Origin: Mesodorylaimus sp. YZB2_4
Taxonomy: Eukaryota; Nematoda; Enoplea; Dorylaimida; Dorylaimidae
NCBI GenBank assembly: GCA_030248295.1
Contig: JASANH010000976.1
Location: 248,001-312,000 of the forward strand
Reading direction: 5' to 3'
Length of the DNA stretch: 64,000 nucleotides
Below, one piece after another: positions 1 to 11,250 of the stretch. The first letter of the stretch is position 1, and each line of letters starts with the position of its first letter. The translations under genes were made by a program, and so were the position numbers. The notes under the pieces are model-generated. The model ran no database searches and was not told the origin of the DNA. It saw only the letters and a list, made by a program, of their open reading frames with translations.

Positions 1-21
1 CAGGAAATATGTGTTCCGTAG

Positions 22-78
22 CCATCGAGTGCGCTGTACAGTGCTTGGCTGTAAATAAAGTACGACATGACATGACGT
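22..78 (+). repeat. 3' tail of a non-LTR retrotransposon
   Basis: The stretch has the order 'cgagtgcgctg', 'gcttggctgtaaataaa', then a short run of CATGA repeats. The same order recurs at 30031-30082, where it directly follows a reverse-transcriptase ORF, and at 44900-44963, with a weaker copy at 51203-51250. Only the 3' end is present here. Being a LINE tail is inferred from the copy at 30 kb. Confidence 0.6.
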
Positions 79-399
79 GGTCCTCGGTGAGACATAAGGT
101 GTATTGATCTGGCTCTATGCACAATTTTATAACATTTTACATTGGTAGTGCCAGTTGTCGGAAGTGAGGATCTTATAAATAATGTGCCCTTCATCCTCAA
201 GTGCACGTATCTGCAGTTGGTAAAGCATAGACATGGTGACTGCAAGTCCATGACGGCCACCGCACTGGGGCGCACTTCATGAAGCGCACGTTTCTATGTA
301 CATTCCCTGCCATTGTGGAACGACCTCGAGACCTGACTGGCCAACCCATGACAGGGAAATTTTTTTAAACTACCAACATGTCGAGCAGGGTCTGACGTA

Positions 400-1383
400 T
401 CATGACGATCTTTTTCTTACCTCCGGTAGGAATCGGCAAGGCACGTTGGGGAAATCATGATGTTCCATGTGATAACCAAAATTCAAGATCCAAGGATTCA
501 ACCAGCCATAATAAGAGAGGGTCCCTTCCTTCTCGAAATATAAACAATGTACAATCATAGCCCAGATGCCAAACATGTTCGTCCCCAATGCCACGAAGGC
601 GGACAAGGCTAAATGCGTCCACATATATTCGTTCTTCGAGTAAAACAGAAATGCCGAGAAAGCTACGCAGGTAATAAAATTGGCGAATTCTTCGAAAGTT
701 AACCAATCTCGTTTTCCATCGCCCATGAAGGCCGATCGGAAATGTTGCAGAATTGGGTTATAGATCATCCAGATATACTTGAGTAATGTGTGCTTACTGA
801 ATATGTGCGCTTCAACTGTGGATGGAAATTCAGCATCAAAATCCTTATTGCCCAAATATTTATGGTGCTTCCGATGATGACGCTTGAAATATGTGAAAAG
901 AGGAATCAGGAGGACGATGTTGATCAGTATACCGTACCAACGATTCAGACGAGGATGCGCTGCACCGAATAAGAGACAGTGAGCGGCTTCGTGCAGACTG
1001 ATCAGAAGCCAACTAGCCACAAAACTGCCGATAAAAATGTTCAATGCGAAACGTAATGAGAGCATCGTGTCCAACGGGATGAGGGTATTCAGGTATGCCA
1101 AAAGTAGCTGGAGAGACAAGACGAGAAAACAGACCACGACCATCACAGGATCGCCATTAGCTTTCATATATTTTTTTATTTCAGGGTGTTTTCCTGGAAC
1201 AAAAGAGGTTGTTATGGGCAGAAAGAGCAACTGGGATACAAAACCTGGGCTTCATCAGCCAGCTGCGAAGAGTTGAAAAAAGAAAATCTCCTCACTTAGG
1301 ATCTGGATCCTCCGTTCGGCATGTGGTTGATCCGTGTACTCCCAGCTAAAAATGGTGTCATCGTTTGACACCAAATTGCCCAT
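400..1383 (-). CDS. DEGS1: Sphingolipid delta-4 desaturase (dihydroceramide desaturase)
   Basis: Membrane-bound di-iron desaturase that in this family introduces the 4,5 double bond of dihydroceramide in the ER, giving ceramide. Exon 1 (1383-1296) encodes MGNLVS then the DEGS-type segment EYTDQPHAERRIQIL; the N-terminal glycine fits the myristoylation signal seen in DEGS1. Exon 2 starts at 1193 after a 102-base intron. All three histidine boxes are present: HEAAH (about residue 97), HRKHH (136) and HMEHH (271), followed by DFPNVP. Hydrophobic segments lie between them. The usual SGHFxAEHY stretch before the third box is replaced by a hydrophobic sequence. The 3' end is uncertain: the open frame stops at 400 after LPEVRK, while a good donor (GTAAGA) sits in that motif and a one-base shift would continue to 365. 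The protein is about 293 residues, shorter than DEGS1 (323). Identity is confident; the last exon is not. Confidence 0.85.
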
Positions 1384-2507
1384 TGGGAAAAATTATTAAT
1401 TTATATTTTTCCACACAAAACGAGCCGACTCCGAATATTCTCGGTCTCCTTTTCGTAGGCAAGTCAACGAACAGGTGTGGTGCGAGTCGGTGCAGAGTTT
1501 GTCTCTCATTGAAAAACCTTTTCCGCGCACGCCGAATGAGCGCAGCATGCAGCGTTCCTACTACCATATATGGTATGCCTGTCTATGAGGCAGTGTGTCC
1601 TATTTCGTTTCCTGTTTCACTTAGGTTCCCGTCTGTACACAGCACACCCACATTTCAAAAGGGTAGATTCGAGCAGGATACAAGATCAAAACTGACGACA
1701 CCACACTTTTTCTCCATCATTTGAGGCATGATAATTTTCTCTGTGTGAGAGTGAAACAACGATAGTCTTTTTCTATAAGAAAACTTAAGATATTAAAAGT
1801 CCTATTTCTGAGCACATCTATACTACCAGCCTCAGGCTTAGTCAGTTGCTTTAGTTCTTGAGAATCTTGACCGCGCTGTCTAGTAAATCGCCAAGACTGG
1901 TAATGTGCTTATCTGACGATTTTATTGTTTTTAACCCAGTCGCAACACTTATGCTTCGCGCCCACCCTCTGTTTCTATCAATTTCTCTGACAGACGAAAC
2001 TGCAAGAGCATGGCTAGGACTCTATGAAAAAAATTTTGTCCTCTACTGAACCCTAATTTAAAATATTTTGTCAATGCCCCAGACAAAATTTTATAATAAC
2101 TTTTAAAGCAATTTATTGCTTCACGACTTTGTAGATACTGGAGATGCATACTCATCCCCACAGCGTCAAGGCTGTCACTCCTGAAACATTTTGCATGGCC
2201 ATCTTGCTGCTAACTTCTTCAATCCGCCTTTTAATTGACGTTGGCACCAACTTTTAAAGCTTCTTTTTGGCGAAAGATAAAGCAATGCCTGTTGGACCTG
2301 TTTGTAGCAGGATGTGCGTAATGGCAACCGTGTATGGAGAGTTCATCGAATCCGGGTTCCTGACATCCTGTACTCCCTGCCGTTTCGCTAGGTGTGACTG
2401 GTAGGGCGTTCGGTATGTATGTACTATATATGACCTCCTTCTCGAGACACCGGATGCTTTGTTCACACACTTTATTATTATTTGCTCTTTACTGGTGAAA
2501 ATGGCGT
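1384..2507. other. Upstream/intergenic stretch, no gene recognised
   Basis: Low-complexity and AT-rich sequence with only short open frames on either strand. None has a recognisable domain, a signal peptide or matching splice sites. It should contain the 5' region of the desaturase gene and the 3' region of the Ly6-domain gene, both on the minus strand. Confidence 0.4.
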
Positions 2508-4392
2508 TTACCAGAGGCAGGAGAAAATAACGGCGTAGAATGACAGCAAAAGCACATGAACGACCTGGCGCAGACTAGGCTCAGCTTTGCTCATCCCTGC
2601 ATTCATAGCCAGCAGCCTGTAATGGGCGCATTCCCTGAGAAGATGCTCGTGATACCAAGAGGGCAGTACACCAACGGCCAACTGCTCACCTGGCCGCGAC
2701 AGGACAGGTTCGGGCTTATAATCGGACTCGTTGAGAGCTTGTTGTGACGATACGAACGACAAGATGGCGCTTTGAGTTTGGGTTGTATTCAAGCTGCCCA
2801 CAACGAGATCGTTGGCGCCACGCACTTTACTGCTGCTCTTGCTGGCTTGGGTGCTCTGCATTCGGCTAGGAGGATTAATATGATCTTGTGCAGTCGGATT
2901 GACAGAAATTATGTTTGCTCTCGCACTGCTAGTGGGAATGGTGGATGTGCTGGGCGGAGTCGTTGAAGGGACAAGCGTCAGTAGTTCTGAAGACGTTTTA
3001 GGTATCGCCACTTGGTTCCCAGATATTGCAGATGTATTTGCAGCCTTGGGTGTACTTTTTATTTCAGCCATAGCAGCAGAGATATCGATTGGTTTTGGTG
3101 TGGTGGAGGCTGGTGGAGGTTTTGACGTATTCATGAAAACTGTTGTTAAAAGAGGTGGCAGAGAAGTCGTCGAGGGTATCATAGACTGCGGACCCTGTGT
3201 AGTTGACGTGAATGTTGGAGGAAACTGTTTTTCAACTTGTCCAACTTTGGCTATCTTTTTTGTTGTACTAGTGGATGGCAGTCGGGCCTTTGCAAAATGG
3301 TAGTAAGAATTCCAACCATTCACTGGCCAAGGCGGCGTAACAATAGGAAGTCGAGTAGAAATAGAGATCGGTGGCCGTGTCGCCACATGCCATCTCGATG
3401 GGGGTCTGGGGGTAACACGAGGTCTCGCCTGAATCCGGCTCGTTTTCTTCCTTGATGGCGGAATAACGACACTGGCATTTCGCGGCCAGATATGATAGCC
3501 AACTAACAGCGGAGCCTTCTTGTTGGCTGCTGAAGGTACCTCCTGGGGCTTGAATGAAGTTGTGTTGAGAATGGGTGCACTGGTCACTGCTCTCACTTGA
3601 GGCACAGTGGCGGGTGTAGTCATTAAAGCATGGCTGGTGATCGCTTGAGTTTGGAAAGACGTGGGAGTTTGTAAGGTGACAGCTGCGGCAGGTATTTGAG
3701 ATTGTGCAGTAGTCATATAGTGTTTTCCGCTGACAGCCCCCGACCAAAGTCCTGATCTTGTCGGCGGTGTTGGAAAAGCAAAAGCTTTCGAGGCGTACAG
3801 AGGAGCTGCTACAGCTTCAATTTGAGCTCCAGCGAGTGTCATGACATTGCGACGCCACCAAGAAGCATCTTCTCCAGTATTGCACCAATCCGAGTTACAA
3901 AAGCAGACAGTAAACTTCAAATTGCTATTGCTCGAATGTGCCAACTCCAAACAAAGCGAACCACTGTTCTGCTGGATATGCACTTCGGATGGGATGCGTG
4001 AAAGCATAGATGGTCGCAAAATGGTTTCAGCGCAACCCAGAATAGTGAAATTGTCGTCAGGAACCCCAGTGAATCGGTGCGGCATGACTGCGACGCACAA
4101 AGGACGTTCACAAATTTGTGCTCTACCAATCTCTTTTAGATTGGGAAGACTGCAATGAGGCCGCACAGCGGGCCATGGATAGGAAAACACACGCTGGTGC
4201 AGGACAGACGAATCGACAGAATGGCCATGCAATATTGGCTGAACTGCAGTGGCGCAATAATAACAATAGTGAGCTAAAACAGGAAACGGGCCACACCACA
4301 GCTAGTCCTCGGGGCACACCTGAAAACGTACCGTCACATGGAAAAAGTCCAACCACAATAAGCGAGGCAAACGCCAAAATCGTTTTCGCCAT
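2508..4392 (-). CDS. Ly6/three-finger surface protein with long S/T/P-rich stalk, probably GPI-anchored
   Basis: Two exons give 608 residues. Exon 1 (4392-4332) is a signal peptide, MAKTILAFASLIVVGLFPCD; a 58-base intron (4331-4274, ending TTTTAG) follows, and exon 2 runs to the stop at 2508. The mature protein starts AHYCYYC and has ten cysteines over about 125 residues: CYYC, HCS, ICERPLC, GCAE, LCLE, VCFC and WCN. That is the count and ending (C-N) expected of a Ly6/uPAR three-finger fold. About 400 residues rich in Thr, Ser, Pro and Ala follow, a mucin-like stalk likely to be O-glycosylated. The C-terminus is a hydrophobic stretch (HVLLLSFYAVIFSCLW) ending the chain with no cytosolic tail, as in GPI-anchored proteins. 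An in-frame ATG exists upstream at 4440, but the chosen start gives the better signal peptide. Function and ligand are unknown. Confidence 0.8.
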
Positions 4393-5610
4393 TAGTTTCG
4401 TCCAAGCTTCTTGATCCGAGTCAAGAAATGCACTGGCCACTCCTTGGCCCGAAGGATCTGCTCAGCCGTCGTAACCTAAAGCACTGGTCATGGTAAGGTT
4501 ACAAAGGATACTCTATTCAACACGCCTTCTCAAGTGTCCTATGCTGGGCTTCAATTTTGCTGGACAAGAAACGGGAGAGCGAGTGGTCAGTGAATTCCTT
4601 TGGCTTGTCTAGCGAAAGCATCAACCCGTTAACGACGAAAAGACGCAGCTTTTTCAATGTCAAGCCGCAAGGCAATTTTTCATTAGAACATCTTTGGGGA
4701 CAAGTACCGCCGGAGAGAATAATTTCCCTAGAAGTCTTCCGTAGCTCGGGCACTGCTCACTTGGATTGGCCATAGTCGCTCTCTGTCACGTGGAGCGGAT
4801 AAGAGCCAAAAGCAGTTGTGACCAATCGGGTTTCCTTCTTCGCTTTCAAAATAGCCTCACCGCGGGTGCCGTCCTGTGACGGATTCAGTTTGCAGAGGGG
4901 GTAGAAAGAATTTCAGCAAAAGGCGAGACGGCTAAGAAGTACCCGACGGGACGGGCACGATGAGCAGTAGACAAATTAAACTTGATGGCCGTCAAGGCCC
5001 CGAAGGATTGAATTTGGCTAAGACGGTGCAGTTTACCGAATGAGTGGATGCTATGGGTGCAACTCTGAGGGAAATTTCAAAATATCCAGGTGATTAGATA
5101 AGAAACCCAAATGGTCATCTCAAGCGCACTACAGTAAGCTTTTCAAAAGAGGGAACGTTTTTCAGAGGCTGGCGTAAATAGGCCACCGGTTCCCATGAAC
5201 ACTTTACGACGTTACTTGGCCTGCTGACTACCCCATTGAGTGTGTGACGTCTAGGTTCAGGTAATTGGCGGGAGTGACCGGTGGAGCTTCAGTACGACGT
5301 CAGAAATCCAGGGCAGCCAACCAAGTCGCCTTGACTATGGCTGAAACATCACCCTGGCGGGTGACGCCCCCTGCTGCTGGTTAAGTTGGCGTGCTGTAAG
5401 TACCCGTCGACACTGGGTGTGCCATGTTAGTCACGGTTTAGGGCATTTAGTACTAAAAGGTGTATCTGTCAGCCTAGCCAGCTGCGTGCGGGTACCGTCC
5501 GAATTGCAAAGGGTAGGGGCGGCCTACAAAAGAGGGGAGGTCTTGTTTTGGGGAAGAGCGGCAGGGCCGCCGCTTCTTCTATCGATGGGAGGAACGTAAC
5601 TTTCGTGCCT
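4393..5610. other. Intergenic stretch, no gene recognised
   Basis: Short overlapping frames at 4517-4775 on both strands lack domain signals. From about 5200 the sequence shares short blocks (for example 'gaccggtggagctt') with 24.4 kb, so part of it is probably decayed dispersed repeat. Confidence 0.35.
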
Positions 5611-5782
5611 GGTAGGCCATGGCGAGTGGGAGAGAGTAATCGATACTCTCCCCTGGCCGGGAGACGTCAACCCCTCAAATTGATGTTGCAGCCGTAGGAA
5701 TAGTCGCAAGACTTGCCGTCCCCATTTACTGTAGACTTTTTGTCCCGCCGACTTCGGTCGGCAACTTTCCTCCTAAGTCTGC
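5611..5782 (+). repeat. Dispersed repeat, copy A
   Basis: About 170 bases match 44270-44420 in the same orientation. Shared blocks include 'ccgtaggaatagtcgcaaga', 'gggagacgtcaacc' and 'gacttcgg(t/c)cgg'. No coding content is evident. The nature of the element is unknown. Confidence 0.65.
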
Positions 5783-5869
5783 TAGGGCTGGTTACACTTG
5801 GCTCCTAGCACTACGGAGACGATATCGGTTCAGTCTTTTTGGTACAGTAAAGTCAGTCAGTCAACCAGT

Positions 5870-6113
5870 CAGCGGCCGCACGTGTCGGCCGTAAAGCGAG
5901 GATTTGACGGACCACAGGAACCCAAGTGCTCACAGAGCAGTTCAATCCAGTAACTCAAGACCAGTCCTCAATCGATGCCTGCAACCGAAACCAGTCATTC
6001 GACTTTGATCTCCCTATCGGTCTCGTGCCGGCCCTGACGAAGGAGAGACAGACCAGTTCCCTGAACTATTGCACTGATTGGTGCAGACAAGTCTATCTGA
6101 TATAAGTATTACC
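5870..6113 (-). repeat. Solo-LTR-like fragment
   Basis: Related to the LTR at 51720-51974: both carry 'gcggccgcacgtgtcgg', 'aaaccagtca', 'agacagaccagttc/aggcagaccagttc' and 'tgcactgat(t/a)ggtgcaga' in the same order and both end in 'tatta'. At 51.9 kb the block abuts a polypurine tract, which sets the orientation as minus. No internal element is attached here, so a solo LTR or truncated copy is inferred. Confidence 0.55.
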
Positions 6114-6325
6114 TTATATTACGGCGAGAATGTTTTATTTATTGGACTCTTTACAAATTAAAAAATAACCAAAACAGCCTTATTAGCGCGGGAAAAAAGT
6201 ATACCTATTGTATATATTCAGAAATGTCATCTTCTAACCAGAAACACTCGGAGCAACAACTCTATAATCGCCGATCGGATGCGTCTTTTCCATACCCTAC
6301 ATGGAGGGTACATAGCGCAGTTAGT

Positions 6326-8369
6326 TTAATCTACGGCTTCCTTGGGCAAAACACCGCCAATTCTGGCCTCAATTTGAACAAGATTGACCCCGCGTCGAAT
6401 CTTGAACACTCCGTTCTGGCCAAAGTTAATGCCCCAGCTATTCACAGCGAGCCAATAATCGACGCCTCCTTCCGTTCCCCAGCCAATCAGCTTGACGGCA
6501 TGTGCCCCGAGTTTTCTCTGGCTGACTTGATCATAAACCCCTAAATACAAGTAGTGATCGGTCAGGTCGGCAAGGCCATATCTCTGTATTCATACCACTC
6601 TTGTAATACGGGAAGTCATCGTAGACGAGCAAGAAAGCTGTGACCGGACCGTACACGTAGATCTCCCTTTGAATGGTTTCGATGTTGGGAAACCACCAAT
6701 AGTACCACTCGCCACCTAGAGCCAAACATTGTTCATAGTCTGTCTTCTATTCTAGAGCCCCTGATCCTCTTACCATACGTCTTATCTTGCTCGAACGTTT
6801 TAGAATAGGAGGTGCTACATGAACGAGGGCAAGTGTTGGGTAATGAAACGACGTTGCTAGGTAGTGGTAAGCATCCACTGGGCTGCCCGGCTGGTGAATA
6901 ATCCGTCCCGCCAGTGACTAAGCCTTTCTTGATCCAGTATGGAAATGCGTCCCATTCCATGCCTCCTTGACATCTGCATAAGATAACTAAGTTGGATAAA
7001 TCTAATCTTATTATACCCCTTGGTCATCGCACCCGTCGTCTATGCAAAACAGAGGGTGCAAAGTTGAAATATATATCTGACCGGTCCTCCTGTAATTGTA
7101 AATGCAATGGCGATCGGACATGATCGAAGCAGCAGCAAAAGCCTAAAACTTCTGCGAGTAAGAAGACCCAGGACGGTTAGCACTTCCGGTACGGACATAC
7201 CCAACATCCATTGCAACCGAACTGATTACGAATCGACGTGATGCTGGTGCATTCTGGATAATCATCACGTAAATCGTACCTCGACGGCAAATTCCTGAAC
7301 CGTGTTTCATACGGGGGCTCTGCATCATATATTGATTCCCCTGAACGAACCCGTTTTGGTGGAAGTTTTCTTCGTTTCAGTACACGGGAGCCTGTGTTCG
7401 GCTTTTGTGGCCCAGTTGGCCTTGATGGTCCCGCGGGACCCTGCGGCCCTGATTGACCTGGCTGGCCTGGGACTCCTGGTTGCCCGGGCGGCGGTGGTGC
7501 GCTGGGCGGCGGGTATACTTCCCAAGCACCAAGTAATGTGCTTATATCAGTTCCGTTCAAAAATTCTGGGTTATAACTTGCCTGCAATAGCAATGGTTGG
7601 AGTATATGTAATATCGACTATGTTTATGGAGTCGTATCCACCGATAAGACCAACTCGAGTTAGTTTGACAACTTTTAGTAGGGCTTTGACGATGTACATG
7701 AAGGATCGACTGGCAATCGGTACTCTGCACGAAGCTGGGACCGTGATGTTTCAGCCAAGGACTAGGTCACAAGGCTTGGGTGCCCTGGGTTTTTAGCGTG
7801 GTGCAAAAGCTCCAACGGTCACTCCCTCCAGTAATGCGGACCCACTCGTACTACAACTAGTCGACTGACACTAAAAGTTAGCATGTTAGCTGCAGTTAGA
7901 TGACTAAACAGTTACAGTTGTCCCATCGGTGAATATGGCCGCTTTAGCATGGTTCGCCTCGCTGTCAAAGTTGCTTGTGTGCCCCTGTACTTTGAATGTG
8001 CATTTTGGAACACATCTAGCTGTTCCATATCATACTGTGCATCCGCACGCTATTCTGTGGGCAATAATTAGAAATGCTGAAACCAGTTCCCAGTCAACTT
8101 ACCACCCAGTTCTTCCCTTCTGCTCGAATAGCCGTGGCCACTTGCTCTTTGTCTTCAACAGTAAAGTTCTTATGTACTGGAGGTGCAGCTGGTGGCTCTT
8201 CCGGACCCCGGGGACCCTGGGGACCAGCTGCTCCTTGGGGCACGCGAGTCCAAACCGCTCCGTTTTCCGAAGATGCAAAATCGTCGTCAATTTGGCAGAA
8301 GCCTAATTGGGCAACCGAAAGTAGAAGACATGGTAAAAATAGTAGTACGAACTCCGCACATAAAACCAT
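6326..8369 (-). CDS. Cathepsin B-like cysteine protease with collagen-like pro-region (array member 1)
   Basis: Papain-family (C1A) protease, secreted or lysosomal. Six exons keep frame: 8369-8103, 7581-7201, 7142-7033, 6973-6774, 6715-6596 and 6540-6326, giving 430 residues. Residues 1-26 are a signal peptide. A cathepsin B-type propeptide is split by collagen-like Gly-X-Y runs: GPQGPRGP in exon 1 and GQPGVPGQPGQSGPQGPAG in exon 2. The mature domain begins LPSRYDLRDDYPEC. The oxyanion Gln and catalytic Cys lie in NQFGCNGCW (canonical QGSCGSCW), His in GAHAVKL and Asn in VNSWG, so the catalytic residues are intact. The occluding-loop region (GCLPLPSNVVSLPNTCPRSC) is short and lacks the His-His pair that gives cathepsin B its exopeptidase activity, so it is predicted to act mainly as an endopeptidase. 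It is the first of four related genes in the same orientation. Confidence 0.92.
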
Positions 8370-9457
8370 CTCTGCCACTCTGCAGCGGACAATTCGAAGA
8401 ACAGAGACCAAATGAGAAGACAATAATAACGGCCTCCTTTTGTATTTTTATTAGAACGATGGACCAGTTTTACGGTCGGCCTTTCCGCTACATTGCTCCA
8501 CAAGTTGTGTTGTACACATAAGTGAACTCAAAACCAGATTAACTATATTTGATTACCTATACAGTTGTTTCACAAAACTCTAAAGCAAAATCTGGGCATG
8601 AATGTTTTCGTGAATAAATCATGCCGGTTAAGAGGTGTCTTCTGACTCAAGGTCGATGCCAGGATACATACTCGATAGAGGTAGGCAGAAACCCAGGATG
8701 CAGCTGCTGTCTAAGATTACCATTTTTACCTCGTCTAGTCTTAAAAATCTGCCTCGTGAGCGTAATTGACAAATGAGGCATGCCCATACCGATTGCTTGG
8801 CGAAAACAGCACACAGCGACAGCCCTGAAGATAGAATACTACGACCAGGGAAGTGATGCAAGTTTGAGTTCGACTTTTTTTCTGTTGGAAGGGGGTATAC
8901 ACAGACACTGCGACATCCCGAACAATAAGTGTAGACCATCGGGCTGAATCGAAAAAGGGTGCCCGGCTCGACGCGTATGCTTGCATAGTAATATTCGATC
9001 TCCTGTGCGATTATGTCATGTCGCATCTGCAATCATACAGTACTGTAAGTAAGAGTATGCGCAATTAAGGGCTTTGAGCAAAAAATACCGACTTTTTTGT
9101 TCCAAATAAGTATTGATTTCTCAAGTAAGTGCACAAGCCCTCTTCCTCACGCACTGGTGCATACTCGTACCAGCGTCTTCGTTCTAACACAGAGTATTGT
9201 CGGGCTGGACGTAACGTGAAAACGCCCGCTCTCGTAAAGAGCATCGTCTTTTGTTATCTTGTTATGTTTTCAAGTTCTATGTCAAATTGATCGTTTAACA
9301 AGTGTGCCGATTGAAAACAAGTCTTTACGCACGTCAAGCACGTCAAAAAAAATCATGAATCTAGTGCAGTTCTATCGCTATCTGGGATAAAACTGGGTTC
9401 AACCGCAATGACTGACCATGAGAACCTACCATTGTCCCTGCTTAACTTTGAGGGCGT
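8370..9457. other. Spacer between array members 1 and 2
   Basis: Open frames at 8628-9032 (minus) overlap in several phases without domain signals. It contains the presumed promoter of array member 1 and the 3' flank of member 2. No repeat or RNA gene was recognised. Confidence 0.35.
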
Positions 9458-10480
9458 CTACGCATCCACTGCTTCTTTGGGCAGAACACCGCCAATTCTC
9501 GATTCTATCTGAACAAGATTGACCCCGCGACGCATCTTTAACACGCCTTTCTGGCCCCAGTCGACGCCCCAACTGTTAACGGCTAGCCAGTGGTCAATGC
9601 CGCCTTCCGCACTCCAATCAATCAGTTTGATTCCATGGGCACCCAGGAAGTTTTGGCTGACCTGGTCGTACACCCCTAAATACTCGTACATTTGTGAGAC
9701 CAGGTAAGACTCTTGAACACAGATTTGCTTACCGCTTATATAATACAAAAAATCGTCGTAGACACGGAGAAAAACTGTGACGGGGCCATACACGTAGATT
9801 TGCTTTTGAATGGTTTCGATGTTGGGAAACCACCAATAGTACCACTCGTCACCTATGTATAAGGCTTAAACAGTCAGTCACACCTATGAGCGGATCTTCT
9901 CACCGTATCGTATATCTTATCTTGCTCGAACATTTAGAATAGGAGCTGGTGCACGTACGAGGGCAAGTGTTGGGCAGTGAAACGACATTGCTGGGTAGTG
10001 GCAAGCATCCATCTGGCTGCCTGGCTTGTCAGTAGGATGTGCCTCTTGTCAAAAATCCTTTCTTCAGCCAGTATTTGAAAGCGTCCCATTCCATGCCGCC
10101 ACGACGTCTGCATAAAAAACACAATACCTCTCCTCCAATACCAATGTAGCTCACCTACACCTACAGTATGCCCCATTAATAGTAGCACCCGTTTTCTATA
10201 CATAGCAATGGTTGCAACGTTGAAATGTGCTCGTAAATCTGACCAGTCGTTTTGTAATTTGTAAATGCAATGGCGATCGGACATGTCCGGGGCTGCGGCG
10301 AAGGCCTACAATGACAGAATGTTTGATAGGAAGCGCGTATTACTTGATGACATACCCAGCATCCATTACAACCAAGTTGAGAGCGAATCGATGTTATACT
10401 GACTTCTCCCTACCAAAAAGACTAATTTTTTCCAAAATACGCAGTAAAGCCACATTCTGGTGAGCTTCCCCTCTTGATCC
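9458..10480 (-). pseudogene. Cathepsin B-like protease pseudogene (array member 2)
   Basis: The exon order of member 1 can be followed. The active-site exon has SITSIRSQLGCNGCW ending at a GTATGT donor near 10355. The next exon begins MSDRHCIYK. The middle exon (about 10109-9920) has GGMEWDAFKYWLKKG, but also an in-frame TGA after GTSY and a one-base loss before the FEQDK motif. The conserved CysGln before GlyGly has become ArgArg. The last two exons (to 9458) remain open, with His in GAHGIKL and Asn in VNSWG. The stretch just upstream of the active-site motif is filled with unrelated sequence (about 10400-10440), and the pro-region is not recognisable. It is therefore a decayed copy and probably makes no active enzyme. 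Confidence 0.85.
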
Positions 10481-11250
10481 AGTGACTCGAGATATCGAAG
10501 AAGCGCATGGCTCGCATAGCATGGGTCCCGTGCTACTTGGACCAGTGAGGTTGGAGTGTTTGCTCTGTGGGCCAGGCTGTGTATAATTTTGTCGCTTGGT
10601 TGTTTGGTTGGCTGGCAGCTCGGGTGGGTTTAGGCCTCGAGCTCGAGCTCCTGCGACTGTTAGCCCTGCCTGTGGTGTCTGGAAGACCATCAAGCGAGTC
10701 CTGCGGTACTTTCTTTAAGTCGAGTGCGACACGAGAATGCGCCCAAAACTTTAAAAAAATTGTGATATCGAGTTTTTTTTTTTACCTTCTCTATCGACAA
10801 ATCCTCTCACTATTTCACTCATGGCTGCTTCTGTGTCTTTTCGGCTCGTGCGAAACTGGAGTACAGCATACCAGTGCTAGTACGTTATCCGTAGATGGTC
10901 ATGCGCCATAGCCAGCCGCTGTCTCGTCGCGGTTCATTCGCAGGGGACTGCATATTTGCTGATGCCACCTTACCTATCCTAACACTCTCGCTCAGAGTTG
11001 TGCTGCGTGCGCAATCGCTCTCGACCCCGCTCTTTACTCTCCTCGATCGACACGCGGCACTCGCATCAAGAACACAAAGCATTGGATTCAGCACGAACAC
11101 CGCACCACCAACATCACAAATCACGCCTCGCTGCATCTTCTCCGACGGTCGCTTCAGCATCGGTTGTCGTGCGGGACCATCTGCGTCTGCGCGTGTTACT
11201 GACCTCCTTCTTCTTAGTCGAGTTGGGCGGATTCGTTGTAGCCCTTGCGC
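10481..11250. other. Spacer between cathepsin array and kinase gene
   Basis: Contains an open frame at 10394-10693 (minus) rich in Pro, Thr and Gln that may be the eroded pro-region of array member 2, and a T-rich tract near 10770. No independent gene is supported. The stretch 11251-11208 continues the ancestral reading frame of the kinase gene after its frameshift. Confidence 0.35.

Noticed and set aside
1365..1724. Open frame of 119 codons antisense to the desaturase 5' region
   Set aside because: Overlaps the desaturase first exon on the other strand and has no motif or codon pattern of its own.
7021..7040. GTATAA donor in array member 1 after CAAGGG
   Set aside because: Using it breaks the frame to the next exon; the GTGCGA donor a few bases upstream restores the family sequence DDGCQGG.
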